From assembly GCA_004143945.1 (NCBI GenBank), contig SEHB01000002.1, positions 186,001 to 250,000 on the forward strand: a stretch of 64,000 bases of DNA, in the 5' to 3' direction. The notes beneath the pieces are model-generated. The model made no database searches and was not told the origin of the DNA. It was given only the letters and a program-made list of their open reading frames with translations. Numbering within the stretch: the stretch's first letter is position 1; the number at the start of each line of letters is the position of its first letter. Source of the DNA: Lysobacteraceae bacterium. GTDB taxonomy: Bacteria > Pseudomonadota > Gammaproteobacteria > Xanthomonadales > Rhodanobacteraceae. This document shows, one piece after another, positions 1-8,431 of this stretch. Position numbers and translations under genes: made by a program.

Positions 1-1508
1 GAGCACGCCGCCGCCGATGTTGCCGGCGACGTCCGCACTCGCGAACGCGCCCTTGTTGCCGACGTACAGGTCGCCGGCGATGCCGTCGATCTCGATGTTG
101 CCGAGCCGCAGCGTGCCGAAGCGCGCTGGGCGGCCGCGCGAGGGACCGCCCACGCCCCAGCCGACGACCGCTTCCGGCGCAGCCACGTACTTCGCGACGA
201 GTCCGTGCTCGCGCACGAACGGCGAATGCAGGGTCAGCGACACGCGCGAGCCGGTATCGATGCTGAGCCGCGCCGGCAGTCCATCGAGCGTGCCCTGCAC
301 CACCGGTATGCGGTCGGCGAGGTCGAACGGCACGGCCTGCGAACCGGCGGGCGCGACGAACTTCGCGTGCTCGACCAGCACGAGCTGCTTCGCCGCGTAG
401 TCGATCGTGACGCCGAAGCGGCGGAACATCTCGTAGCCGACGAGGCCGTCGCTTGCGTGGCCTTCCACTGCGGCCAGCCGCCCGAGGTCCATGATCACGA
501 ACACCGGCTGGTCGAGCACCGCGCCGCCGAGGCGCACTTCCTTCGCATGCGTGAACGCGACGTCGACGAGCTCGTCGCCGACGCCGCGTCCGGCGAGCTT
601 GCCTTCGCCCTCGAGCCCGAACTTGCGCGCGGCGGCCGGCGTCAGCAGGTTCATGCCGCCAGTGTCGACGAGGAAGCGCGCGGGCTTGCCGTCGATCGAC
701 CCGTTCGCGTAGATGTGGTTGTTGACGAGGTCGAACGGCACGCGCGTGGCGCCGTCGGTCGCGTCGATGCGCGCGGTCGCCTTCATCGCGGGCGGCGCGA
801 AGTCCGCATCGGCGATCGCGACGTCGAGCGCATGGCGGTCGATGACTGTTTCGACGCGGTTGCGCGCGTCGGTGCGCCCCGCGGTGTCGACGAGATCGGT
901 GACCGCATGGAACGGCAGGCGCAGGCCCTCGACCTCGCGCCAGTCGCCGAAGCGCGTGATCGCGGTATCGGCGCCCTGCTTCTGCTCGGTGCGCACGAGC
1001 AAATGGGTCTGCGCGTCGAACCACAGCGTGAGCGCGTCGCCACCTTGCGGCGTCACCGTGACGACGTCGTGCGCGCGGCCTTCGTGCACGCGCCGTTGCG
1101 GCGCGGAAACGGTCGCCGGGTGGCGCCCGGGATACCAGTAGCCGCGCGCGTCGAGCCAGGCCTGGCTGCGCGCCGCGCGCAGCGCTTCGGGCGCATCGCG
1201 CCGGGCCACTTCACCGCCGGGGTCGCGCGACCACGTGACGAGGCCATCATAGCCCTGCGCGCCGTCGATCGGGCCGAGCGTGTAGTGGCTCACCGAGCGA
1301 CCGTCCGCGACGTCCACGGTCGCGTCGTACGCGCCTTCGAGACCGCCCGCCTTCAGCGTGCCTTCGGCGCGCAGCGCCTCGACGCGGTCCCAGCGCGCGC
1401 CGCCGCTGGCGGCCTTGAAGCGCACGAACACGTCGCCCGCTTCGCCGGCGCGCGCGCCGACCACGAAAGCGAGCAGCAACAGTCCGACCGCCATCACGTT
1501 GCGATGCA
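1..1508 (-). CDS. exported protein with two retropepsin-like aspartyl protease domains (3' end outside window)
   Basis: Read on the minus strand from an ATG at 1508, the protein begins with a signal peptide (MHRNVMAVGLLLLAFVVGARA) and continues without a stop through position 1, so the C-terminus is missing. About 300 residues in, the motif FLVDTGGMNLL gives a first aspartyl-protease active site (D-T-G), and about 130 residues later LSIDTGSRVSL gives a second. The two sites on one chain suggest a tandem retropepsin fold, probably periplasmic. The N-terminal 250 residues resemble an outer-membrane-lipoprotein-like beta domain often found in front of such protease domains, but I cannot name it. 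It is divergent from an HTH regulator 92 bp away. The substrate is unknown. The long plus-strand frame over this region is a shadow. Confidence 0.8.
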
Positions 1509-1551
1509 TCCAGGTTCTCCTCGTCGATGGCGCCCGCGCTTGCGGTGCGCC

Positions 1552-1572
1552 TGCAATGATTGAATAATTGCA
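1552..1572. promoter_or_regulatory. 21-bp imperfect palindrome, candidate operator between divergent genes
   Basis: TGCAAT at 1552-1557 and ATTGCA at 1567-1572 are inverted around G1562. The inner ATT/AAT also pair, so 18 of 20 non-central positions are symmetric. It lies between the aspartyl protease start (1508) and the regulator ATG (1601), overlaps an alternative regulator start at 1568, and is strikingly AT-rich for this genome. Dyad size and position fit a dimeric winged-helix repressor controlling both genes. Binding is inferred only. Confidence 0.5.
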
Positions 1573-1600
1573 TCGAATTTCAACAGAGGCAACCCAACCG

Positions 1601-2197
1601 ATGGCACGGACGAGGCGCGCGGCGGAGATCGAGGACGCTCGCGAGATCGCACTGCTGGCCTCGCCGACGCGGATCGAGATCGTCGACACGCTGGAATCGC
1701 TCGGCGACGCGGTCAGCGTGGCCGAACTCGCGGCTGCACTCGGGCGTCCCGCGGACGGGCTCTACTACCATCTGCGCCAGCTCGCGGCGGGCGGACTGAT
1801 CGAGGAGGAGGCGTCGCCGGAGGGCCGGCGCTATCGCACGCGTTCGCGCGCGGGCGATCGCCTGCGCCTGCGCTACCGCCCGGGCAGGAGTGCGAATGCG
1901 CGCGAAGTCGGGCGCGTCGCCGCGAGCGTGCTGCGCGTGGCGGGCCGCGATTTCGACCGCGCGATCGCGGACCCTGCGACCGTGGTCGAGGGCGCGCAGC
2001 GCGAGCTCTGGGCCGCACGCGGCAAGGGCTGGGTCGGCGCGGTCGAACTCGCCGAGATCAATCGCCTGCTCGCGCGCCTGATCGACCTGCTGCAGCAACC
2101 GCGCAGCACGAAGCGCGATCGCCTCGTCGCCCTGACCTGGCTGCTCGCCCCCCTCGAACCCCGCCCCGCCCGCCGCGGCCGCACGACGGACTCCTGA
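1601..2197 (+). CDS. ArsR-like winged-helix transcriptional regulator
   Basis: The 198-residue product has an N-terminal winged-helix domain: LASPTRIEIVDTLESLG is typical of helix 1 of ArsR-type regulators, and the recognition region (VAELAAALGRPADGLYYHL) is followed by a wing of charged residues. No cysteine metal site of the ArsR/SmtB kind is visible. The C-terminal half is helical and of unknown ligand specificity. I chose ATG 1601, with ACAGAGG upstream, over ATG 1568, which would start inside the palindrome at 1552-1572. The divergent position next to an exported protease suggests it controls that gene and itself. Confidence 0.75.
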   Translation: MARTRRAAEIEDAREIALLASPTRIEIVDTLESLGDAVSVAELAAALGRPADGLYYHLRQLAAGGLIEEEASPEGRRYRTRSRAGDRLRLRYRPGRSANAREVGRVAASVLRVAGRDFDRAIADPATVVEGAQRELWAARGKGWVGAVELAEINRLLARLIDLLQQPRSTKRDRLVALTWLLAPLEPRPARRGRTTDS

Positions 2198-2225
2198 CTT
2201 CGATTGTCGCGCCGGAAGCCTTCAC

Positions 2226-2317
2226 CACGGAGCACACCGAATCCAACGAGAAGAGGTCGATCGACGTCCTGCGGCGTCGATGCAAGACAATTCTCCGTGT
2301 GCTCGGCGTGCTCCGTG
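2226..2317. repeat. long-armed inverted repeat in convergent gap
   Basis: CACGGAGCACACCGA at 2226-2240 pairs, with one mismatch, with TCGGCGTGCTCCGTG at 2303-2317. It fills most of the gap between the convergent regulator and monohaem protein genes. A similar GTGCTCCGTGTT string occurs at 36229-36240 in another convergent gap, so it is probably a dispersed element or bidirectional terminator. Confidence 0.4.
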
Positions 2318-2341
2318 TTTCAATCGTTCCCGCAACGCCCC

Positions 2342-4579
2342 TCAGTCGAAACCATCCGCGAAGATCACGTTGGCGTTGTCGCGCCACCAGAGCAGCAGGT
2401 CGCGCAGCGCGAGTGCGTTGTTCTGCGCGGGCGGATCGCCGGCCTGGTTGTCGCGATTGATGCCGTGGCAGCCGTCGCAGGCGCGGATCTCGCCGGGTTG
2501 CACGTTGATCCAGTAGCGCTCGCGCACGACCGGATCGCCCGCGGGCGTGAGGCTCTGCCAGCTCATCGCGCGCTGCGCGGGCACGAGCGCGGCGATCGAT
2601 CCGTCGCTGCCGATCCTGACCGCGCCTTCCGGCGCGCCTGGCGCGGGTGGCATGAACGCGAGCGCGGACGCATCGTGCAAGGGACGCGCGAGCACGCGGC
2701 GGCCGTTGCGCGGATCCTCGGTGCCGCCCATGCCGCGCAACAGGTCGGCCTGGAAGAACTGCATCCACGCGATGTCGCGCGGCGGACCCGCGCTGCCGAC
2801 GGTCTGCACGCCGCCGGGCACGCGCAGGTTGTAGGGCTGCTGGCGGTCGGCGTCGTCGCGCGCGGTCACGTTGCGGCTGACCAGCACGCCGAGCCCGCGC
2901 GCGCGCAGGAACGCGCGGAACGCCTCGGGATCGACGCCCGCGTCGGCGAACACGTCCGCCTCGGCCGGCAGCAGGGCCGGTTCGGCGGTCGACGGCGGCG
3001 CCGCGCGCGAACGCACTTCGACCGCGGACAATTCCCACAGCGGCCCGTCGTAGCTGACCAGCACGTCGGGATCCCAGTACGACACGCTCTTCGCGATGCC
3101 CGGCGTGAGCGCCTCGACCGGCGTCGCGGTGCCCGCGCCGAGCTGCAGCCGCTGCAGGCGGAACGCGTAAGGCGAGAGCGGATGCTCGCGCGTGCCCGCG
3201 TTGTAGGCGTACTGCCACGCATCGGTCCATGACGCGACGAACTGGCCGTCCGACAGCGGCAGCGGATCGCGGTAGCGGCCCGGGAACGCAGCCGGCGCGC
3301 TGTCGTAGAGCCCGCGCGAACTGCGCGGCGTGTGATAGGTGATCGCGAGGTCATCCGCGTTCGCGCTGGGCGGCGCCTGGATCGAGACGAGCTGCCCGGA
3401 TGCGTGCGTGTAGAACTCGGGCGCGTCGATCGCGTAGTAGCGCCCGGGCTGGGTCGGATCCTCGGCGAGCTGCAGCATGTTCTCGACCGGATTCGGATTG
3501 GTGCGGCCCGAGACGTCGTCGATGAACTCGTCGAGCGTCGGGTCGTCGAGGAAGCTTTGCGGAAAGTAGTCGTGCAATTCGTGGCGGCCGACGTGGTCGA
3601 GCGTTTCCTCGACGCTGCCGTCCTGGTTCAGCATCCATGGGAAAAAGAAGTTGAAGCGATGGCCGTTGAGGCCCGAGCCCGGTACCGCGGTCAGTGCCTC
3701 AGGGTAGACCTCGGGCGCGCGCGGGCCGCGCGCGGCATTCTGCGCTTCGCTCGCGTAGTCGAACGTGCCGTACACCGAGGGCTGGCCCTCGCCTTCGGCC
3801 TCGGCGTCGGCGGCGGCCTGCTGGTCGGTCTGCAGGTGGTCCCAGCGCGTGAACAGCACGCGCCCGAAGCTGTCGACGAAGGGTCCGAACGAACCCGAAG
3901 GGGAGTGCTGCAGCAGCGTCAGGCCGCCGTCGGGGGACAGCTTCCAGAGGCCGCTGGTCGAGTGCGTGGATTCGTACTCGTCGAGCTGCGGATACAGGTG
4001 GCGACGGCCGTCACGCGGGCGATCGCTGGCGAACACGAGGCTGCCGTCCGTGGCATATGCGGGCTCTACGTTGTTGTAGTCGACCGGCTGGCCCTCGACG
4101 CGCGTGATCGCGACCGTCTCGCCCGGGCCGAAGCCGGTGACCTCGTACAGCTGCCAGTACCACTCGCCGACCTGGTACTGCGCGGTCGGCGCGCCGACCA
4201 GCATGCTGAACACCGCGGTGTCGCCCGCGAAGTTCACGGCAGGATCACGCACCGCGATCGCATTCGCACCCTGCTGGCCCGCGTTGCCGTAGCCGGCTTC
4301 CTGGGTCAGGTTGCGGCGGCTGCCGTCGGGATAGCGGATCCACAGGTCGCCGCCGCGCGCGACCGACTGCATGCCACCGTGATGGTTCGCGAACACCGAA
4401 CCGATCGTCGCGAAGTCGCCCGGCACGGGTACCTGGGTCACGAACAGGATCGGGTTCGGCAACAGCGCGGGGGCGCCGGACTGTGCCGACAGCGGCGCGG
4501 CCGGCCACGCCGCGAGCGCGCAGAGCAGCGCGAGCGCGCAGGTCAGGCGTGGATCGAACCGGCTGGAACGCTTGGACAT
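2342..4579 (-). CDS. exported monohaem protein, hydrazine-synthase-alpha/TolB-like, with C-terminal F-x-D-G-F-D motif
   Basis: 745 residues from ATG 4579, chosen because AGGGGG lies just upstream. A signal peptide (LTCALALLCALAAWPAAPLSA) is followed by a large domain with beta-propeller-type repeats (WIRYPDGSRRNLTQ, AYATDGSLVFASDRP, LWKLSPDGG) resembling TolB/PD40 and the middle domain of hydrazine synthase alpha. Near the C-terminus, ACDGCHGINRDN is a CxxCH c-type haem site. The last residues are VIFADGFD, the same C-terminal motif as in two other exported proteins here. It is probably a periplasmic or surface electron-transfer or ligand-binding protein. True hydrazine synthase activity is unlikely since its partner subunits are absent. 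Confidence 0.7.
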   Translation of the reverse strand: MSKRSSRFDPRLTCALALLCALAAWPAAPLSAQSGAPALLPNPILFVTQVPVPGDFATIGSVFANHHGGMQSVARGGDLWIRYPDGSRRNLTQEAGYGNAGQQGANAIAVRDPAVNFAGDTAVFSMLVGAPTAQYQVGEWYWQLYEVTGFGPGETVAITRVEGQPVDYNNVEPAYATDGSLVFASDRPRDGRRHLYPQLDEYESTHSTSGLWKLSPDGGLTLLQHSPSGSFGPFVDSFGRVLFTRWDHLQTDQQAAADAEAEGEGQPSVYGTFDYASEAQNAARGPRAPEVYPEALTAVPGSGLNGHRFNFFFPWMLNQDGSVEETLDHVGRHELHDYFPQSFLDDPTLDEFIDDVSGRTNPNPVENMLQLAEDPTQPGRYYAIDAPEFYTHASGQLVSIQAPPSANADDLAITYHTPRSSRGLYDSAPAAFPGRYRDPLPLSDGQFVASWTDAWQYAYNAGTREHPLSPYAFRLQRLQLGAGTATPVEALTPGIAKSVSYWDPDVLVSYDGPLWELSAVEVRSRAAPPSTAEPALLPAEADVFADAGVDPEAFRAFLRARGLGVLVSRNVTARDDADRQQPYNLRVPGGVQTVGSAGPPRDIAWMQFFQADLLRGMGGTEDPRNGRRVLARPLHDASALAFMPPAPGAPEGAVRIGSDGSIAALVPAQRAMSWQSLTPAGDPVVRERYWINVQPGEIRACDGCHGINRDNQAGDPPAQNNALALRDLLLWWRDNANVIFADGFD

Positions 4580-4805
4580 GGAACCCCCTGGGTGGCAGAT
4601 CGGATACAACGCGCGCGGGCGGAACAACGAACGCAACCGCGGCGATGGTCAACGCACGTAACGAGGATCGCGTGGAAATCGGGACAGTTTCCCGAGTCGG
4701 GTCTACGCAACCGTGACGGCGTTCGCGCCACCGGCGTGCGGGTGGTCACGATCGCATCCTCGGCGCGGGCCGCTACACTGGGCGGCCGCCGTGCCGGAGA
4801 GCGCC

Positions 4806-5402
4806 ATGACACCCGAACCGCAAGCCCCCGTGACCGCCGCCGAGGCCGAGCAGGCCGTCCGCACGCTGCTGCGCTGGGCCGGCGAGGATCCCGCGCGCGA
4901 GGGCCTGGTCGACACGCCCGCGCGCGTCGTGCGCGCCTATCGCGACTGGTTCTCCGGCTACGACATCGACCCCGCGGAGTACCTCGGCCGCACCTTCGAG
5001 GAAGTCGCGGGCTACGACGAGATGATCGTGCTGCGCGACATCCCGTTCGAATCGTTCTGCGAGCACCACATGGCGCCGATCATCGGCCGCGCGCACGTCG
5101 GCTACCTGCCGACCGACAAGGTCGTCGGGATCTCCAAGCTCGCGCGCGTCGTCGATGCCTATGCGCGGCGGTTCCAGGTGCAGGAAAAGCTGACCGCGCA
5201 GATCGCGCACTGCATCGGCCTCGTGCTGAAGCCGCGCGGCGTCGGCGTCGTCATCGACGCGGTGCACCAGTGCATGACCACGCGCGGCGTGCACAAGCGC
5301 GGCGTCTCGATGGTCACGAGCCAGATGCTCGGCACGTTCCGCGAGGACGCACGCACGCGGGCGGAATTCCTGCGCTTCATCGACATCGACAATGGCCGGT
5401 GA
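4806..5402 (+). CDS. folE: GTP cyclohydrolase I
   Basis: 198 residues. It converts GTP to 7,8-dihydroneopterin triphosphate, the first step of folate/pterin synthesis, in the cytoplasm as a zinc-dependent toroidal multimer. [20 protein letters not shown] carries the zinc cysteine and the His pair, [20 protein letters not shown] is the family signature, and [14 protein letters not shown] carries the second zinc cysteine. Length fits the compact type I enzyme. ATG 4806 was chosen because the family N-terminus ([25 protein letters not shown] in parts) begins shortly after; the frame stays open upstream without family similarity. A Tet-type transporter follows 160 bp downstream. Confidence 0.95.
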   Translation: MTPEPQAPVTAAEAEQAVRTLLRWAGEDPAREGLVDTPARVVRAYRDWFSGYDIDPAEYLGRTFEEVAGYDEMIVLRDIPFESFCEHHMAPIIGRAHVGYLPTDKVVGISKLARVVDAYARRFQVQEKLTAQIAHCIGLVLKPRGVGVVIDAVHQCMTTRGVHKRGVSMVTSQMLGTFREDARTRAEFLRFIDIDNGR

Positions 5403-5407
5403 GCCGA

Positions 5408-5428
5408 GGGCTGAGGGCTGAGGGCTGA
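5408..5428 (+). repeat. three tandem GGGCTGA heptamers
   Basis: Immediately after the folE stop the heptamer GGGCTGA is repeated three times without interruption. The gap before the MFS gene (5403-5562) otherwise shows no clear structure. Confidence 0.5.
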
Positions 5429-5562
5429 AGGCCGAGATCCGGGGACCCGGAAGAGCGGCACCCGGCGTGCACCGGCACGACGAGATCCCCCCATTTCCAC
5501 TCCCTGTTCTCGATTCCCCGTTCCCGGTATCGTGCGCGCCGCAGCCGCGGCGCAGGATCAGC

Positions 5563-6867
5563 GTGAATCCGTCCATTCCGACCGGTCCGCGGCGCGCCGC
5601 GGTCGTCTTCATCTTCATCACGGTGCTGATCGACGTGCTGTCGTTCGGCATCATCATCCCGGTGCTGCCGCACCTCGTCGAACAACTCGCGGGCGGCGGG
5701 ATCGCGCTGGCCGCGATGTGGGTCGGCCTGTTCGGCACGCTGTTCGCGGCGATCCAGTTCGTCTGTTCGCCGATCCAGGGCGGCCTGTCCGACCGCTACG
5801 GGCGGCGACCCGTGATCCTGCTTTCGAACCTCGGCATCGGCCTCGACTTCGTGTTCATGGCGCTCGCCGACACGCTGCCACTGCTGCTGATCGGGCGCTG
5901 CCTGTCGGGCATCACCGCCGCGAGCTTCACGACCGCGAACGCGTACATCGCCGACGTCACGCCGCCCGAAAAGCGCGCCGCGAGCTATGGCCTGCTCGGC
6001 GCCGCGTTCGGCATCGGCTTCATCGTCGGACCCGCATTCGGCGGACTGCTCGGCGACTTCGACGTGCGTGCGCCGTTCTGGGCCGCGGCGTTCCTAGCGC
6101 TCGCGAACTTCTGCTACGGTTACTTCATCCTGCCCGAGTCGCTTCTGCCCGAACGACGCAGCGCGCGCTTCGACTGGCGCCACGCGAATCCGTTCGGCTC
6201 GCTGCTGATGCTGCGCCGCTACCAGGGCGTGTTCGGGCTCGCGAGCGTGGTGCTGCTCGGCAACCTCGCGCACTACGCGCTGCAGAGCGTGTTCGTGCTG
6301 TATGCGGACTATCGCTACGGCTGGGGCGCGCAGAAGGTCGGCTACACGCTCGCACTGGTCGGTCTCTGCAACGCGATCGTGCAGGCCTGGCTCGTGCGCA
6401 AGCTGGTGCCGCGCATCGGCGAGCGGCGCACGCTGCTGACCGGACTGGTGTTCGGCGCGCTGTCGTTCCTCGTGATGGCGTTCGCCGGCAACGGGCCGCT
6501 GTTCCTCGTCGCGATCCCGATGCTGGCTCTGTGGGGCCTCGCAGGTCCGGCCACGCAGGCGCTGATCACGCACCGCGTCGACCCGCACGAGCAGGGCCGC
6601 CTGCAGGGCGCGGTGTCGAGCCTCGCGAGCCTCGCGGGGATCTTCGGGCCGGCGCTGTTCACGCAGGTGTTCGCGCTGTTCATCAGCGACCACGCGCCAC
6701 TGCAGTTGCCCGGCGCGCCGTTCCTGATGTCGACCGCACTGCTCGCGGTCGGCCTCTACGTCGCCGTGCGCGTGACCGCCTCGATGCCGCGCCACATCCA
6801 TGCCGCAGCACCCGCCTCCGCCGGCGAGGCCACGGTCGACCCTGCGATCGCGCGCGAATCGCGATGA
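5563..6867 (+). CDS. TetA/TCR-type MFS transporter
   Basis: 434 residues from a GTG at 5563 with AGGATC nine bases upstream; the open frame upstream to 5467 has no family similarity. Twelve hydrophobic segments are apparent. The first reads VVFIFITVLIDVLSFGIIIP, which is characteristic of Tet-type MFS carriers, and motif A appears as GGLSDRYGRRPVI in the TM2-TM3 loop. ITAASFTTANAYIADVTPPEKRA matches the TM4 to TM5 region. These proton antiporters export drugs such as tetracyclines, but the chromosomal homologues in this order mostly have unknown substrates, so resistance should not be assumed. The C-terminal 30 residues are a hydrophilic tail. Confidence 0.85.
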   Translation: MNPSIPTGPRRAAVVFIFITVLIDVLSFGIIIPVLPHLVEQLAGGGIALAAMWVGLFGTLFAAIQFVCSPIQGGLSDRYGRRPVILLSNLGIGLDFVFMALADTLPLLLIGRCLSGITAASFTTANAYIADVTPPEKRAASYGLLGAAFGIGFIVGPAFGGLLGDFDVRAPFWAAAFLALANFCYGYFILPESLLPERRSARFDWRHANPFGSLLMLRRYQGVFGLASVVLLGNLAHYALQSVFVLYADYRYGWGAQKVGYTLALVGLCNAIVQAWLVRKLVPRIGERRTLLTGLVFGALSFLVMAFAGNGPLFLVAIPMLALWGLAGPATQALITHRVDPHEQGRLQGAVSSLASLAGIFGPALFTQVFALFISDHAPLQLPGAPFLMSTALLAVGLYVAVRVTASMPRHIHAAAPASAGEATVDPAIARESR

Positions 6868-6961
6868 CTGCGCCGGACGGTGGCGCCGGTCCGACCGACG
6901 CCGCGCGCACGCGGCCCGGCGCGGCGACAATGGCGACTTTCCCTGCGAGAACCTGATTGCG

Positions 6962-7669
6962 ATGCAGACCATCGGCCTGATCGGCGGCATGAGCTGGGAG
7001 TCGACGCTGCCGTACTACCGGATCGTCAACGAAGCCACGCGCGAGCGGCTCGGCGGGCTGCATTCGGCGAAGGTCGTGCTCGTCAGCGTCGACTTCCACG
7101 AGATCGAGCGGCTGCAGCACGCGGGCGACTGGGTCGCAGCCGGCGCCTGCCTCGCGGACGCGGCGCGCGCGCTGCAGTCGGCCGGTGCCGATTTCATCGT
7201 GCTCTGCACGAATACGATGCACAAGGTCGCGCCCGCGATCGAAGCCGCGGTCGCGATCCCGTTGCTGCACATCGCGGACGCGACGGCTGCGGCGATCCAC
7301 GCCGACGGACTGCGCCGAGTCGGCCTGCTCGGCACGCGCTTCACGATGGAGCAGGCGTTCTACCGCGCGCACCTCGAACAACGGCACGGCATCGAGGTGA
7401 TCGTGCCCGACGAGACCGACCGCGCGTTCGTGCACACCGTGATCTACGAGGAACTCTGCGCAGGACGCGTGCTCGATGCGTCGCGCGCAGGCTATCGCCG
7501 CGTGATCGCCGACCTCGTCGCGCGCGGTGCGCAGGCCGTCATCCTCGGCTGTACCGAAATCGGCCTGCTCGTGGGCGCCGGCGACGCCACGGTGCCGCTG
7601 TACGACACCACGCGCCTGCACGCGCTCGCTGCGGTCGATCGCGCACTGACCGGATCCCGTTCGCGCTGA
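6962..7669 (+). CDS. aspartate/glutamate racemase family protein
   Basis: 235 residues. The start IGLIGGMSWEST and the two cysteine motifs FIVLCTNTMHKV and VILGCTEIGLLV are diagnostic of the cofactor-independent Asp/Glu racemase family, where the two cysteines act as the acid/base pair on opposite faces of the substrate. The sequence is closest to the YgeA/aspartate racemase branch rather than MurI. Likely role: interconversion of L- and D-aspartate or glutamate, or a broader amino acid racemase. ATG 6962 has only a weak GCGAGAA upstream. The last codons (SRSR-stop) lie inside a dispersed repeat starting at 7658, so the native C-terminus may have been replaced. Confidence 0.85.
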   Translation: MQTIGLIGGMSWESTLPYYRIVNEATRERLGGLHSAKVVLVSVDFHEIERLQHAGDWVAAGACLADAARALQSAGADFIVLCTNTMHKVAPAIEAAVAIPLLHIADATAAAIHADGLRRVGLLGTRFTMEQAFYRAHLEQRHGIEVIVPDETDRAFVHTVIYEELCAGRVLDASRAGYRRVIADLVARGAQAVILGCTEIGLLVGAGDATVPLYDTTRLHALAAVDRALTGSRSR

Positions 7670-7772
7670 GCGCGGCGGCGGCACGCCGCGGAGTCGAAGC
7701 GCATGCGCGCCGACGATCCGACGCGATAGGGCCCTTCGACTCCGGCCTTCGGCCTGCGCTCAGGGCGAACGG
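7658..7772. repeat. 115-bp dispersed inverted-repeat element, copy A
   Basis: The left end (CCGTTCGCGCTGAGCGC) and right end (GCGCTCAGGGCGAACGG) are mutually inverted, and GCGGAGTCGAAGCG pairs with CTTCGACTCCGG inside. A second copy of similar length at 61245-61358 shares nearly the whole right half. Copy A overlaps the racemase stop and fills the convergent gap to the redoxin gene. Confidence 0.75.
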
Positions 7773-7811
7773 AGATGGGGAGCGCGAGGCGGCCTCTTGC
7801 GTCCGTTCGCA

Positions 7812-8420
7812 TCAGCCGCCGTACTTGACCGAGCAGCCGTAGGGTTCGGACGTCGCCACGCTGACGGGCTCGCCGGCCGCGATTTCCGCCAGCGCCTGGC
7901 GCGCGTATTGCGTCGCTTCCTTGATGTCGTCGACGTCGGCGCTCGGGATCGAATCGATCGCGCCGTTGTAGCGCAGGATGCCGTCGCGGTCGATGATCGC
8001 GATCTGCGGCGTGGTCTTCGCCGCGTATGCCCGACCGACCGAACCGTCGCCGTCGAGCAGGTAGGCGGCCGGCGCGGCCTTCTGCTCGGCGACGTACGCC
8101 TTCGCGGCCGCGGCGTCGAGGTGGCCCTGCTTGCCCACGGCACCCGAATTCACCGTGAGCCACATGACCCCCGCTGCCGCGGCCTCTGCCTGCTGCGCCT
8201 GCATGTTGCCGGCGCCATAGTGCTTGCGCACGAACGGGCATTGCGGATTGTTCCATTCAAGAACGACGACCTTGCCCTTGTAGTCCGCGAGCGCCTGCGT
8301 GCGACCCTCGCTGTCGGTCGTGCTGAACGCGGGCGCAGCCTCGCCGATCACGGGCCTGGCGAGCGCGGGGACGGTGAAGGCGAGCAGGGCGCTCGCGACG
8401 AGGCAGGTCACGGTGTTCAT
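7812..8420 (-). CDS. exported thioredoxin-fold redoxin (AhpC/TSA-like)
   Basis: 202 residues from ATG 8420, preceded by GGAGACC. The signal peptide is TCLVASALLAFTVPALA. The mature start PVIGEAAPAFSTTDSEGRTQ and KGKVVVLEWNNPQCPFVRKHY are typical of redoxin/AhpC-TSA proteins of this order; the Cys in QCPF is in the peroxidatic or resolving position, with another Cys only near the C-terminus (GCSVKYGG). It is probably a periplasmic thiol peroxidase or disulfide reductase. It lies 11 bp behind a DsbD N-terminal-domain gene on the same strand, so the two probably form a periplasmic thiol-redox operon. Confidence 0.8.
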   Translation of the reverse strand: MNTVTCLVASALLAFTVPALARPVIGEAAPAFSTTDSEGRTQALADYKGKVVVLEWNNPQCPFVRKHYGAGNMQAQQAEAAAAGVMWLTVNSGAVGKQGHLDAAAAKAYVAEQKAAPAAYLLDGDGSVGRAYAAKTTPQIAIIDRDGILRYNGAIDSIPSADVDDIKEATQYARQALAEIAAGEPVSVATSEPYGCSVKYGG

Positions 8421-8431
8421 GGCGGTCTCCT

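Noticed and set aside
205..1563. 452-codon plus-strand frame at the window start
   Set aside because: Antisense to the exported aspartyl protease, which has a signal peptide and two DTG motifs in the other strand.
2342..4579. Calling the monohaem protein a hydrazine synthase subunit
   Set aside because: Only part of the fold and one haem site are suggested, and no partner subunit or anammox gene is present.
5563..6867. Calling the MFS gene a tetracycline resistance determinant
   Set aside because: The sequence shows a Tet-type fold, but chromosomal homologues are common in non-resistant species and no TetR-type regulator is adjacent.
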